Origin: Pseudomonas sp. DTU12.3
GTDB taxonomy: Bacteria; Pseudomonadota; Gammaproteobacteria; Pseudomonadales; Pseudomonadaceae
Reading direction: 5' to 3'
Length of the DNA stretch: 64,000 nucleotides
Assembly: GCF_004124275.1 (NCBI RefSeq)
Contig: NZ_CP027218.1
Location: 670,001 to 734,000 of the forward strand
In this document: piece after piece, positions 30,526-41,314 of the stretch
Position numbering within the stretch: the stretch's first letter is position 1
How the letters are laid out: every line of letters starts with the position of its first letter
Translations under genes and position numbers: made by a program
The notes under the pieces: generated by a model
The model's input: only the letters and a program-made list of their open reading frames with translations
The model's database searches: none
Told to the model about the DNA's origin: nothing

Positions 30526-31338
30526 TTGAAGGGCCCGGTGGGCTTTTCCTCGTTGCTGAAAAAGGCGTCCCTAGCGGGCGCCTTTTTTGTGTCCGCGATT
30601 TGGCTGTCCGGCGCGCAGGCCTTTTGCCCGGCGCCCGCCGGATTGACCCGCGTCACGGTGCAGCGCGTGGTCGATGGCGACACCCTGCGCCTGAGCGATG
30701 GCCGCAGCGTGCGGATGATCGGCCTCAACACCCCTGAACTGGGCAAGCAGGGCCGCAGCGACGAACCGTTTGCGCTGGCGGCGCGCCAACGCCTGCAAAG
30801 CCTGGTGGATGACAGCGGTGGCCGGGTCGGTTTGCGCCTGGGTAAGCAGGCCAAAGACCATTACGGGCGTACGCTCGCGCATATTTACAGTGTCAGCGGT
30901 GCCAATTTCGAAGCGCAAATGCTCGCCGATGGCCTGGGATTCCAGGTCGCGGTGGCACCGAATGTCGATCTTGCCACCTGCCAGCAAGCCGCCGAAAGCA
31001 CTGCGCGACGGGCCGGTCTGGGCCTCTGGCGGAAATCGCCTGTACTGAAAGCGGAGCAGATCCAGCGCTCGGGTTTCGCCGTTATAAGTGGGCGTGTGAG
31101 CAAGGTTCAGCGCAATCGCGGGGGAATCTGGATCGAGTTGCAGGGTGCGCTTGTATTGCGCGTTGCACCCAATCTGGTCGGACAATTCGACAATGCCCGC
31201 TTGCAGGCGCTGAAGGGCCAGCAGATCGAGGCGCGCGGCTGGATTGTCGATCGCTCGCGACGCGGCGGCGTGAAACCGGGTCAGCCATGTTGGCTGCTTC
31301 CGCTGACAGATCCTGCGATGTTGCAAAGCACCCACTGA
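30526..31338 (+). CDS. Secreted thermonuclease-like (SNase-fold) nuclease
   Basis: 270 aa from TTG 30526; GTG 30538 is an in-frame alternative, and neither has a strong SD, so the start is uncertain. A signal peptide (KKASLAGAFFVSAIWLSGAQA) is followed by an SNase domain with RVVDGDTLRL, MIGLNTPELG and KDHYGRTLAHIY, which carry the metal-binding Asp, Arg and Glu residues of the fold. The C-terminal 80 residues form a second, less recognisable beta-rich segment. It starts 3 nt after rpmE, and codons 12-21 double as the rpmE terminator hairpin. Confidence 0.85.
   Translation: MKGPVGFSSLLKKASLAGAFFVSAIWLSGAQAFCPAPAGLTRVTVQRVVDGDTLRLSDGRSVRMIGLNTPELGKQGRSDEPFALAARQRLQSLVDDSGGRVGLRLGKQAKDHYGRTLAHIYSVSGANFEAQMLADGLGFQVAVAPNVDLATCQQAAESTARRAGLGLWRKSPVLKAEQIQRSGFAVISGRVSKVQRNRGGIWIELQGALVLRVAPNLVGQFDNARLQALKGQQIEARGWIVDRSRRGGVKPGQPCWLLPLTDPAMLQSTH
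30559..30588 (+). terminator. Terminator of rpmE embedded in the nuclease gene
   Basis: AAAAAGGCG pairs with CGCCTTTTT, extended by CCC/GGG, and ends in a run of six T. It lies entirely inside the signal-peptide codons of the nuclease. Confidence 0.75.
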
Positions 31339-31522
31339 ACAAAAAATTGTAGACATTTTTTCTGTCGATTGTGAACAGTCCAGCCCTTGTGCGCCGTGGC
31401 TCTTGGCCCAAAGTCGTAGGGCAAGGCGCTTGACAGGGGTGACCGCTCAGTCTTGTGGGGACTTTGCGAGGCGCGTATCCTCGCTGACCAGTCTGTCCAA
31501 CAGTAAAAAGCGGAATGCCAAA

Positions 31523-32791
31523 ATGTCTGATCTGAAAACTGCCGCTCTCGAATATCATGCCAATCCTCGTCCAGGGAAGCTGAGTGTCGAGCTCACCAAG
31601 GCCACTGCTACCGCTCGCGACTTGTCGCTGGCCTACAGCCCCGGCGTAGCTGAACCAGTGCGTGAGATCGCTCGCGATCCTGAACTGGCCTACAAATACA
31701 CCGGCAAGGGCAACCTGGTTGCAGTCATTTCCGATGGCACCGCGATTCTCGGCCTGGGCAACCTCGGCCCATTGGCTTCCAAGCCAGTGATGGAAGGTAA
31801 AGGCGTACTGTTCAAGCGTTTCGCCGGCATCGACGTATTCGACATCGAAGTCGACTCCGAAAGCCCGCAAGCCTTCATCGACACCGTAAAACGCATCTCC
31901 ATCACCTTCGGTGGTATCAACCTGGAAGACATCAAGGCGCCAGAGTGCTTTGAAATCGAACGTGCTCTGATCGAGCAGTGCGACATTCCGGTATTCCACG
32001 ATGACCAGCACGGCACCGCGATCGTGACCGCTGCGGGCATGATCAACGCCCTGGAAATCGCTGGCAAAACCCTCGCTGACGCCAAGATCGTCTGCCTGGG
32101 CGCTGGTGCTGCGGCCATCTCCTGCATGAAATTGCTGGTGAGCATGGGCGCGCGCATCGAAAACATCTTCATGGTTGACCGTACCGGCGTGATCCACTCC
32201 GGTCGTGACGACCTGAACCAGTACAAAGCCGTATTCGCCCACGCTACCGAGAAGCGCAGCCTGGCTGACGCACTGGCAGGCGCTGACGTGTTCGTCGGTC
32301 TGTCCGGTCCGAACCTGCTGAGCGCAGAAGGCCTGCTGTCGATGGCTGCCAACCCGATCGTGTTCGCTTGCTCGAACCCGGATCCGGAAATCTCCCCGGA
32401 GCTGGCGCACGCTACCCGTAGCGACGTGATCATGGCGACCGGCCGTTCGGACTACCCGAACCAGGTCAACAACGTACTGGGCTTCCCGTTCATCTTCCGT
32501 GGTGCCCTGGACGTTCGCGCCAAGCGCATCAACGAAGAAATGAAAGTGGCTGCCGCCAACGCCCTGCGTGAACTGGCCAAGCTGCCAGTGCCACAGGACG
32601 TGTGCGATGCCTACGGCGGTGCTCCGCTGGAATTCGGTCGTGAGTACATCATTCCGAAGCCAATGGACAAGCGCCTGATCACCCTGATCTCCGATGCTGT
32701 GGCCAAAGCGGCAATCGAGACCGGTGTGGCCACCCTGCCGTATCCGAAGAACTACCCGCTGAAAAGCGTGGATGACGTGTTCAACGGCTAA
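31523..32791 (+). CDS. maeB: Malic enzyme, short NAD(P)-dependent form
   Basis: 422 aa. Oxidative decarboxylation of malate to pyruvate. N-terminal malic domain ([28 protein letters not shown]) and C-terminal NAD(P)-binding domain ([16 protein letters not shown]). It lacks the phosphotransacetylase-like C-terminal domain of the approximately 760-aa enterobacterial MaeB, as usual in Pseudomonas. ATG 31523 matches the family N-terminus; the 31339-31522 leader holds no gene. Confidence 0.93.
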   Translation: MSDLKTAALEYHANPRPGKLSVELTKATATARDLSLAYSPGVAEPVREIARDPELAYKYTGKGNLVAVISDGTAILGLGNLGPLASKPVMEGKGVLFKRFAGIDVFDIEVDSESPQAFIDTVKRISITFGGINLEDIKAPECFEIERALIEQCDIPVFHDDQHGTAIVTAAGMINALEIAGKTLADAKIVCLGAGAAAISCMKLLVSMGARIENIFMVDRTGVIHSGRDDLNQYKAVFAHATEKRSLADALAGADVFVGLSGPNLLSAEGLLSMAANPIVFACSNPDPEISPELAHATRSDVIMATGRSDYPNQVNNVLGFPFIFRGALDVRAKRINEEMKVAAANALRELAKLPVPQDVCDAYGGAPLEFGREYIIPKPMDKRLITLISDAVAKAAIETGVATLPYPKNYPLKSVDDVFNG

Positions 32792-32812
32792 GTCGTTGTA
32801 GCGCTTCAACTG

Positions 32813-32845
32813 AAAGCCCCGGCTCGTGAGAGTCGGGGCTTTTTT
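32813..32845 (+). terminator. Rho-independent terminator of maeB
   Basis: AAAGCCCCG / CGGGGCTTT hairpin with T run, 22 nt after the stop. Confidence 0.88.
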
Positions 32846-32855
32846 ATGCCTGGAG

Positions 32856-33039
32856 AGCCCCTCACCCTAACCCTCTCCCGGAGGGAGAGGGGACTGACCG
32901 AGTTGTCTGGAGTCATACACCGACCTGAAAGGGTGGCGTCGATTATGGATTCGGCACGGCACGTTCAAGTCGGCGCGACTGCCGAGCATCCCCCAATAAG
33001 TCCCCTCTCCCTCCGGGAGAGGGCTAGGGTGAGGGGCTC
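32856..33039. repeat. About 180-bp palindromic-ended repeat, copy 2
   Basis: Ends AGCCCCTCACCCTAACCCTC and GAGGGCTAGGGTGAGGGGCT are inverted; each carries a CTCTCCC/GGGAGAG hairpin. The interior core at 32938-32956 matches the reverse complement of 3571-3589 in copy 1. It has no coding capacity and lies between the maeB and ponA terminators. Confidence 0.75.
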
Positions 33040-33054
33040 TTGATCTTCAGCCAT

Positions 33055-33092
33055 AAAAAAAGCCCCGCACTTCTCACGAAGGCGGGGCTTTT
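33055..33092 (-). terminator. Terminator of ponA (possibly bidirectional)
   Basis: AAAAAAAGCCCCGC / GCGGGGCTTTT hairpin; the A run on plus is the T run for the minus-strand ponA transcript. Confidence 0.85.
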
Positions 33093-33105
33093 CAATGACG
33101 CTGGA

Positions 33106-35553
33106 TCAGAACAGATCGATCGGCGCCTGCTCATCCGCCGGCAGCGGGCTGCCTGGCGCAGTGCCGTTGCCCAGCTCGTTCACCGACGGTGGCGTGTCTT
33201 CCGACTTGAACAGCTCGAAGTACGCACCCGGCGTGCTCGGCGTCGCCGCACGACCGCTGACCGGGTCCACGCGCAGGCTCAGCAAACCTTCCGGCTCAGG
33301 CTGAACATGCGGCGGCTTGTCCTTGAGTGCGGCGGACATGTAGTTCATCCAGATCGGCAGCGCCACAGTGCCACCGAACTCGCGGCGACCGAGGCTTTCC
33401 GGCTGATCGAAACCGGTCCAGACCGTGGTCACGTAATCGGCGTTGTAACCGGAGAACCAGGCATCTTTCGATTCGTTGGTGGTACCGGTTTTGCCGGCGA
33501 TGTCGCTACGGCCCATGGCCAGTGCGCGACGACCGGTGCCGAGCTTGATCACGTCCTGCAGCATGCTGTTGAGGATGTACGTGGTGCGGCCATCGACGAT
33601 TCGCTCAGCCACGGCCGGTGCTTGTGGCACTGCCGCGTTGCCCGGCGCTTCGCCCGGAACCGGCGCGGCATTGACCGTGAACGACTGCGCGTCCGGCGCG
33701 GCGATACCGTCCGTCGCCGAACCGCCCTGAGGCACGGTCGGCGGATTGGCGACGAACAGCGTGTCACCGTTGCGGCTTTCGATCTTGTCGATGATGTACG
33801 GGGTGATCTTGTAGCCGCCGTTGGCGAACGTGCTCCAACCGGTGGCGATCTCCATCGGCGTCAGCGTCGCAGTACCCAATGCCAGCGAGAGGTTAGGCGG
33901 CAGGTCCTGCTTGTTGAAGCCGAAGCGGGTGATGTAGTCGATGGTCTTGCCTACGCCCATCGCCTGCAACAAGCGGATCGAAACGAGGTTGCGCGACTTG
34001 TACAGTGCTTCACGCAGACGGATCGGGCCGAGGAAGGTGTTGGTATCGTTCTTCGGACGCCAGACCTTGTCCAGATACTCGTCGACGAACACGATCGGCG
34101 CATCGTTGACCAGGGTCGCGGCGGTGTAGCCGTTATCCAGCGCGGCGCTGTAGACGAACGGCTTGAAGCTCGAGCCCGGCTGACGCTTGGCCTGCATGGC
34201 GCGGTTGTAGTTACTTTGCTCGAAGGCGAAACCACCGACCAGCGAGCGAATCGCCCCGTTCTGCGGGTCCAGCGACACCAGTGCGCCCTGCGCCTGTGGA
34301 ATCTGGCTGAATTTCAGCGAATTGTCTTTCTGGCGCTGCACGCGAACCAGATCGCCGACTTGCGCAACATCCGACGGCTGACGCGGGTTGGCGCCCATGC
34401 TGTTGGTGTTGAGGAATGGACGCGCCCATTTCATGGTGTCCCAGGCGACGTGCTCTTCGCCGGTGCGGGTCAGCACTTGCAGGCCGTTTTTGTCGACCTG
34501 AGTGACGATGGCCGGTTCGAGGCTGCTGATGGTGCGTTGTTTGGTCAGCTCGCTGGCCCAGGCTTCGCGGGTCTTGCCCGGCAGGCGCGATTCAGGGCCG
34601 CGGTAGCCGTGACGCTGGTCGTAGGTCATCAAACCTTCGTGCAGCGCGGTGTTGGCCATTTCCTGCAGGTTGCTTGGCACTGTAGTGGTGACGCGGAAAC
34701 CCTCGGTGTAGGCGTCGCTGCCATAACGACCGACCATTTCGGCACGGGCCATTTCGGCGATGTATGGCGCATTCACTTCCGGGGTCGGCACGTGATAGCT
34801 GGCATTCAGCGGCTCGTTGATCGCGGCGGTGTAGTCCGGCTCGCTGATCTTGCCGAGTTTGTACATGCGCCCGAGGATCCAGTCGCGGCGCTCTTTGCTG
34901 CGCGCCGGGTTGGCCAGCGGGTTGAAGCGCGAGGGTGCTTTCGGCAGGCCGGCGATCATCGCCATCTGCGCCAGGCTGATGTCACGGATCGACTTGCCGT
35001 AATACACCTGCGCCGCCGCCTCGATGCCGTAGGCGCGGTTGCCCAGATAGATCTTGTTCACGTACAGCTCAAGGATCTCGTCCTTGGTCAGTTGCCGTTC
35101 GATCTGCAGGGCCAGAAGAATTTCGGTGGTTTTACGCGAGAAGCTGCGTTCGCTGGTCAGGAAGAAGTTCTTCGCTACCTGCATGGTGATGGTGCTGCCG
35201 CCGGACTGAATGTGCCCGCTTTTGACCAATTGGGTCGCGGCGCGCATCAGGCTGCTCGGATCAACGCCATAGTGGTTGGCGAAATTGTCGTCTTCAGCAC
35301 TTAGTAACGCATTAATGAAGTTGGGGGGAATGTCGGCGAAACGGATCGGCGTACGGCGCATTTCGCCAAATTCTGCGATCAACTTGTTGTCGCTGGAGTA
35401 GACGCGCAGGGGAATCTGCAACTGAATGCTTCTCAGCGCCTCCACAGACGGCAAACCCGGACTAAGGTAAAGAAACGCGCCGCTGAGACCTAAAAGCAGT
35501 CCGCAGAAAACGGCGACGATGGACCAACCGAAAAATTTCAGCAGACGAATCAA
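33106..35553 (-). CDS. ponA: Penicillin-binding protein 1A
   Basis: 815-aa bifunctional class A PBP. One N-terminal TM, glycosyltransferase domain with catalytic Glu in SAEDDNFANHYGVD (about 88), an inserted OB-like domain, and a transpeptidase domain with SSFK (Ser about 463), SRN and KTGT (about 687). TTG 35553 is chosen because it gives the short family N-terminus before the TM; a longer in-frame extension is Cys/Pro-rich and unlikely. Divergent from pilM, as in P. aeruginosa. Confidence 0.94.
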   Translation of the reverse strand: MIRLLKFFGWSIVAVFCGLLLGLSGAFLYLSPGLPSVEALRSIQLQIPLRVYSSDNKLIAEFGEMRRTPIRFADIPPNFINALLSAEDDNFANHYGVDPSSLMRAATQLVKSGHIQSGGSTITMQVAKNFFLTSERSFSRKTTEILLALQIERQLTKDEILELYVNKIYLGNRAYGIEAAAQVYYGKSIRDISLAQMAMIAGLPKAPSRFNPLANPARSKERRDWILGRMYKLGKISEPDYTAAINEPLNASYHVPTPEVNAPYIAEMARAEMVGRYGSDAYTEGFRVTTTVPSNLQEMANTALHEGLMTYDQRHGYRGPESRLPGKTREAWASELTKQRTISSLEPAIVTQVDKNGLQVLTRTGEEHVAWDTMKWARPFLNTNSMGANPRQPSDVAQVGDLVRVQRQKDNSLKFSQIPQAQGALVSLDPQNGAIRSLVGGFAFEQSNYNRAMQAKRQPGSSFKPFVYSAALDNGYTAATLVNDAPIVFVDEYLDKVWRPKNDTNTFLGPIRLREALYKSRNLVSIRLLQAMGVGKTIDYITRFGFNKQDLPPNLSLALGTATLTPMEIATGWSTFANGGYKITPYIIDKIESRNGDTLFVANPPTVPQGGSATDGIAAPDAQSFTVNAAPVPGEAPGNAAVPQAPAVAERIVDGRTTYILNSMLQDVIKLGTGRRALAMGRSDIAGKTGTTNESKDAWFSGYNADYVTTVWTGFDQPESLGRREFGGTVALPIWMNYMSAALKDKPPHVQPEPEGLLSLRVDPVSGRAATPSTPGAYFELFKSEDTPPSVNELGNGTAPGSPLPADEQAPIDLF

Positions 35554-35655
35554 GGCTTTTGGACATCCAGGGCAAAGAATGAATTTGGCGACGGGGTTCC
35601 GGCTACACACAGAACGACCCGCGCTGGCAGTAAAAAGCGGAAAAAAACGCTGGGC

Positions 35656-35661
35656 ATTATA
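35656..35661 (-). promoter_or_regulatory. Candidate -10 element of ponA
   Basis: Perfect TATAAT on the minus strand about 105 nt before the ponA start; an ATGACG possible -35 is 19 bp away, so support is modest. The 35554-35769 gap holds no gene. Confidence 0.35.
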
Positions 35662-35742
35662 AGCACTTTTCTGCTGGGGGCGTCATTTGCGCTTCTGTCA
35701 AGACGGAGTGAAGGAACGCAATGCGTATTACAGAGTCCGTAA

Positions 35743-36833
<1,091 letters not shown>

Positions 36834-36834
<1 letters not shown>

Positions 36835-37400
36835 TGGCGCGGATCAACCTTCTGCCGTGGCGCGAAGAGCGCCGTGAAGAACGCCGCAAACGCTTTCTGC
36901 TGGCGCTGATCGGCGTGGTCGTCGGGTCGGTAGGCGCGGTATTCATTGCCGATCAGATCATCAGCGCGGCGATTGATCAGCAAATGGCGCGCAACGATTA
37001 CATTGGCAAGCAGATCGCCGTGGTCGATGAGCGGATCAAGCAGATCAGCGATCTCAAGGCGCGCCGCCAGCAACTGGTCGAACGCATGCGCATCATCCAG
37101 GACTTGCAGGGTAACCGGCAGATCAGCGGGCGGATCTTCGATCAACTGGCGCGCACGCTGCCTGACGGGGTGTATTTCACCCAGGTGAAAATGGTCGGTA
37201 AAACCCTTTCCATCAGTGGTGCGGCGGAGTCGAACAACCGCGTTTCCGAGCTGATGCGCAATCTCGATGCTTCCGACTGGTTCGATGCGCCGAGCCTCAA
37301 CGAGGTGAAAGCGACCTCGGCCGATCAGGTGGAGCAATCCAACACCTTTCAGTTGACCGTTCGTCAGACGCAGCCAAAAAGCCTGGAGGACGACCAATGA
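36834..37400 (+). CDS. pilN: Type IV pilus assembly protein PilN
   Basis: 188 aa. The conserved cytoplasmic INLLPWREERREER motif that binds PilM is at residues 3-16; one TM helix near 22-42; periplasmic coiled coil and ferredoxin-like domain. ATG overlaps the pilM stop by one base. Confidence 0.96.
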
Positions 37401-38020
37401 AACCGTCCGAATGGCTGGATAGCCTGCGCAATATCGATTTCAACGATCTCGACTCCAGCAACATCGGATCCTGGCCGGCCGCCGTCAAGGCCATCGCCGG
37501 GGCGCTGTTGATGGTGCTGGTATTGGGCCTTGGCTATAACTTTTTCATCAGCGACATGGAAAACCAGCTGGAGGCCAAGCGCGAAGAAGAAACCACGCTG
37601 AAGGAGCAGTTCGCCAGCAAAGCGCATCTGTCGGCCAATCTCGAGCTGTACACCCAGCAGATGAAGGAGATGGAAAACTCTTTCGGCGTGTTGTTGCGGC
37701 AGTTGCCCAGCGATACCGAGGTGCCGGGGCTGCTCGAAGACATCACGCGCACCGGTCTCGGCAGCGGCCTGGAGTTTGAAGAAATCAAACTGCTGCCGGA
37801 AGTCACCCAGCAGTTTTACATCGAGCTGCCGATCCAGATCACCGTCACCGGGGCCTATCACGATCTTGCGACGTTCGTCAGCGGCGTCGCCGGGCTGCCG
37901 CGCATCGTCACCCTGCATGACTTCGAACTGGCGCCGGCCAACCCCGAGGGCGGGCCGAAACTGCGCATGAGCATCCTCGCCAAGACTTACCGCTATAACG
38001 ACAAGGGGCTGCAAAAATGA
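37397..38020 (+). CDS. pilO: Type IV pilus assembly protein PilO
   Basis: 207 aa. Cytoplasmic N-terminus, TM near residues 32-52, coiled coil, then a ferredoxin-like periplasmic domain (FYIELPIQITVTGAYHDLA). Heterodimerises with PilN. Four-base overlaps on both sides. Confidence 0.96.
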   Translation: MKPSEWLDSLRNIDFNDLDSSNIGSWPAAVKAIAGALLMVLVLGLGYNFFISDMENQLEAKREEETTLKEQFASKAHLSANLELYTQQMKEMENSFGVLLRQLPSDTEVPGLLEDITRTGLGSGLEFEEIKLLPEVTQQFYIELPIQITVTGAYHDLATFVSGVAGLPRIVTLHDFELAPANPEGGPKLRMSILAKTYRYNDKGLQK

Positions 38021-38544
38021 CCCCGATCCGTTATTTCGCCTTGTCGATGACCTTGTTGGCGCTGAGCGGTTGTGGTGGGAGTAGCGACTTCAGCGACCTC
38101 GATGCCTATCTGAACGAAGTCCGTCTGCGCCCGGCCGGCAAGATTGAACCCACCCCGACATTCCGGTCTTACCCCACATTCACCTACAGCGCCGCGAACC
38201 TGCGCAGCCCGTTTTCACGCCAGGGGCGCGTCGATCTGGCCGGCCGGCAGCACGGTTCACGCAACGTCAAACCGGACCTCAACCGGGTCAAGCAATACCT
38301 CGAAGGTTTCAACATCGAGCAGTTCGAGATGGTCGGCACGATTGCCAATGCCACCGGCTCCTTCGCGCTGTTGCGCGGGGCGGGCGGGGTGCATCGCCTG
38401 AAAGTGGGCGACTACCTGGGGCGCAACGACGGTCGCATCGTCGCCATCAGCGCCACGCAGGTCGATGTGGTCGAAATCGTTCCCGACGGCGAAGGCGCCT
38501 GGCTGGAGCGTCCGCGCACCATTCCTTTGAAAGAGCACTCATAG
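38017..38544 (+). CDS. pilP: Type IV pilus inner-membrane lipoprotein PilP
   Basis: 175 aa. Lipoprotein signal peptide ending LLALSGCGG (Cys about residue 18), then the HR domain with beta-sandwich residues (FEMVGTIANATGSFALLRG). Links the PilNO complex to the secretin PilQ. Confidence 0.95.
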   Translation: MTPIRYFALSMTLLALSGCGGSSDFSDLDAYLNEVRLRPAGKIEPTPTFRSYPTFTYSAANLRSPFSRQGRVDLAGRQHGSRNVKPDLNRVKQYLEGFNIEQFEMVGTIANATGSFALLRGAGGVHRLKVGDYLGRNDGRIVAISATQVDVVEIVPDGEGAWLERPRTIPLKEHS

Positions 38545-38557
38545 TGGAAGTCGAATA

Positions 38558-40639
38558 ATGAACAGGATTTTCTCCACCCTCGGTTTTTCGCTATGGATAG
38601 CGCTGTTGTCGCCGATGGTTCACGCGGCCAATCTGCGGACGCTGGATGTCGCGGCATTGCCCGGCGACCGCGTCGAGCTGAAGCTGGCATTCGACAGTCC
38701 ACCGCCGGTGCCAAAGGGCTACACCACCGACTCGCCCGCGCGGATCGCCCTCGATTTGCCGGGTGTTGCCAGCCAGTTGGCCAGCAAGAATGTCGATCTG
38801 GGCAGCGGCAATGCGCGCACGGCGACGGTGGTCGAAGCCAAGGACCGCACGCGGCTGATCGTCAGTCTCACCCAACTGGCGCCGTACAGCACGAGGGTCG
38901 AGGGCAATAATCTGTTCGTCGTGGTCGGGCAGGGCGCTCCGACAGCCGCACCGCGCACCGCCGCTGTAGCACCGCGCGCGACGGCGGCGGCAGTGGCGCC
39001 AGCGAAGACGTTCGTGGCGAAAAACCGCGCCATTCGCGGCGTCGACTTTCAGCGTGGTACGGCGGGTGAAGGCAATGTCGTCATTGATCTGTCTGACCCG
39101 ACCATCGCCCCGGATATCCAGGAGCATGACGGCAAGATCATCCTCGGCTTTGCCCGTACGCAGTTGCCGGAAAAACTGCGGGTGCGCCTCGACGTCAAGG
39201 ATTTCGCCACGCCGGTGCAGTTCGTCAATGCCGGTGTGAGCGGTGATCGCACGGTGATTACTGTCGAGCCGAGCGGCACTTTCGAATATTCCACCTTCCA
39301 GACCGACAACAAGCTGACCGTCAGTATCCGGCCGATGACGCTCGACGATCTGCAAAAACGCAACGCCGACCGTAACGCCTACGTCGGTGAAAAGCTTTCG
39401 CTGAATTTCCAGGACATCGACGTGCGTTCGGTGCTGCAACTGATCGCCGACTTCACCAACCTCAATCTGGTGGCCAGCGACACGGTGCAGGGCGGCATTA
39501 CTCTGCGTCTGCAAAACGTGCCATGGGATCAGGCGCTGGATCTGGTGCTGAAAACCAAAGGCCTGGATAAACGCAAGATCGGTAACGTGCTGCTGGTGGC
39601 GCCGGCCGACGAGATTGCCGCCCGCGAACGCCAGGAACTGGAATCGCAGAAGCAGATTGCCGAACTGGCGCCGCTGCGCCGTGAGCTGCTGCAAGTGAAT
39701 TACGCCAAAGCGGCAGATATCGCCAAACTGTTCCAGTCAGTGACCAGCGCCGAGGCGAAAATCGACGAGCGTGGTTCGATCACGGTGGATGAGCGGACCA
39801 ACAACATCATTGCCTACCAGACCCAGGATCGCCTCGATGAGCTGCGGCGAATCGTGGCGCAACTGGATATTCCGGTGCGCCAAGTGATGATCGAGGCGCG
39901 CATCGTCGAGGCCAACGTCGATTACGACAAGAGTCTGGGCGTGCGCTGGGGTGGTTCGGTGCAGAACAAGGGCAACTGGAACACCTCCGGAGTCAGCAAC
40001 GGCTCATCGACAACCATTGGCACGCCGGGCAGCACCAGCACTAACTCGCCCTTCGTCGACATGGGCACGGTCGGCAATACCTCGGGGATCGGCATTGCTT
40101 TCATCACCGACAACGTTTTGCTTGATCTTGAACTGACGGCCATGGAGAAGACCGGCAACGGCGAAATCGTCTCGCAGCCCAAGGTCGTCACCTCCGACAA
40201 GGAAACTGCGAAGATCCTCAAAGGCACCGAGATTCCGTATCAGGAAGCCAGCTCCAGCGGCGCTACCTCCGTGTCGTTCAAGGAAGCTTCGTTGTCGCTG
40301 GAAGTGACGCCGCAAATCACCCCGGACAACCGCATCATCATGGAGGTCAAGGTCACCAAGGATGAGCCGGACTACCTGAACAAAGTGCAGGATGTGCCGC
40401 CGATCAAGAAAAACGAGGTCAATGCCAAGGTCCTGGTCAACGACGGCGAAACCATCGTGATTGGTGGTGTTTTCTCAAATACTCAAAGCAAGGTCGTAGA
40501 TAAGGTGCCATTTCTTGGCGATGTGCCGTATCTTGGCCGCCTTTTCCGGCGTGATGTGGTTTCGGAGAAAAAATCCGAGCTGCTGGTATTTCTCACTCCG
40601 CGTATCATGAATAACCAGGCGATTGCTGTGAGTCATTGA
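38558..40639 (+). CDS. pilQ: Type IV pilus secretin PilQ
   Basis: 693 aa. Sec signal peptide (cut near VHA), AMIN domains (about 25-260) that bind peptidoglycan, N0/N1 domains ([19 protein letters not shown]), and the C-terminal secretin channel ([31 protein letters not shown]). Outer-membrane pore for the pilus. Confidence 0.96.
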   Translation: MNRIFSTLGFSLWIALLSPMVHAANLRTLDVAALPGDRVELKLAFDSPPPVPKGYTTDSPARIALDLPGVASQLASKNVDLGSGNARTATVVEAKDRTRLIVSLTQLAPYSTRVEGNNLFVVVGQGAPTAAPRTAAVAPRATAAAVAPAKTFVAKNRAIRGVDFQRGTAGEGNVVIDLSDPTIAPDIQEHDGKIILGFARTQLPEKLRVRLDVKDFATPVQFVNAGVSGDRTVITVEPSGTFEYSTFQTDNKLTVSIRPMTLDDLQKRNADRNAYVGEKLSLNFQDIDVRSVLQLIADFTNLNLVASDTVQGGITLRLQNVPWDQALDLVLKTKGLDKRKIGNVLLVAPADEIAARERQELESQKQIAELAPLRRELLQVNYAKAADIAKLFQSVTSAEAKIDERGSITVDERTNNIIAYQTQDRLDELRRIVAQLDIPVRQVMIEARIVEANVDYDKSLGVRWGGSVQNKGNWNTSGVSNGSSTTIGTPGSTSTNSPFVDMGTVGNTSGIGIAFITDNVLLDLELTAMEKTGNGEIVSQPKVVTSDKETAKILKGTEIPYQEASSSGATSVSFKEASLSLEVTPQITPDNRIIMEVKVTKDEPDYLNKVQDVPPIKKNEVNAKVLVNDGETIVIGGVFSNTQSKVVDKVPFLGDVPYLGRLFRRDVVSEKKSELLVFLTPRIMNNQAIAVSH

Positions 40640-40643
40640 TTCT

Positions 40644-41162
40644 GTGCGAAATTTGATTCTTGTAGGACCGATGGGCGCTGGAAAAAGCACCATCGGCCGG
40701 CTGCTGGCCAAAGAGCTGCGCCTGCCGTTCAAAGATTCCGACAAGGAAATTGAACTGCGCACGGGCGCCAATATCCCGTGGATCTTCGATAAAGAAGGCG
40801 AACCGGGCTTTCGTGACCGTGAGCAGGCGATGATCGCCGAACTGTGCGGGTTCGATGGCGTGGTGCTGGCGACTGGCGGCGGCGCCGTCATGCGTGATGC
40901 CAATCGCAAGGCCCTCCATGAGGGCGGGCGAGTGGTGTACCTGCACGCCTCTGTCGAACAGCAGGTCGGCCGCACGTCGCGCGACCGCAATCGGCCGTTG
41001 CTGCGCACAGCCAATCCAGAAAAAACCCTGCGTGACCTGCTGGCGATCCGCGATCCGCTTTATCGGGAGATCGCCGATCTGGTGGTGGAAACCGACGAAC
41101 GGCCGCCACGCATGGTGGTGCTCGACATTCTCGATCGTCTGGCGCAGCTTCCTCCCCGTTAA
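40644..41162 (+). CDS. aroK: Shikimate kinase
   Basis: 172 aa. GTG start, 4 nt after the pilQ stop. P-loop GPMGAGKST at residues 8-16, shikimate-binding DKEIE and Arg residues, GGGAV motif, [11 protein letters not shown]. Phosphorylates shikimate in chorismate synthesis. Confidence 0.96.
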   Translation: MRNLILVGPMGAGKSTIGRLLAKELRLPFKDSDKEIELRTGANIPWIFDKEGEPGFRDREQAMIAELCGFDGVVLATGGGAVMRDANRKALHEGGRVVYLHASVEQQVGRTSRDRNRPLLRTANPEKTLRDLLAIRDPLYREIADLVVETDERPPRMVVLDILDRLAQLPPR

Positions 41163-41187
41163 AGCATCGCTCGAAATGCGCTATCCT

Positions 41188-41261
41188 CGGCGGCCTGTCA
41201 CAGCCCGTCGAGGTTGTGGCGGATGGCGTGCGAGCGGCGTCATACCCGCTACAGGCCGCCG
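41188..41261. repeat. Inverted repeat in the aroK-aroB gap
   Basis: Perfect 11-bp arms CGGCGGCCTGT and ACAGGCCGCCG separated by 52 nt. Not one of the REP families seen elsewhere here. Confidence 0.6.
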
Positions 41262-41314
41262 ATAACCAATAATTCAGGGCAGGACGCCTGCTTCCATCTT
41301 CACTGTGGGGACAC

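Noticed and set aside
31430..31458. TTGACA at 31430 as a maeB promoter
   Set aside because: No acceptable -10 hexamer at 16-18 bp spacing.
31082..32809. 575-aa minus-strand open frame
   Set aside because: Antisense to maeB and the end of the nuclease gene; no recognisable motifs.
33040..35304. 754-aa plus-strand open frame
   Set aside because: Antisense shadow of ponA, which has all PBP1A catalytic motifs.
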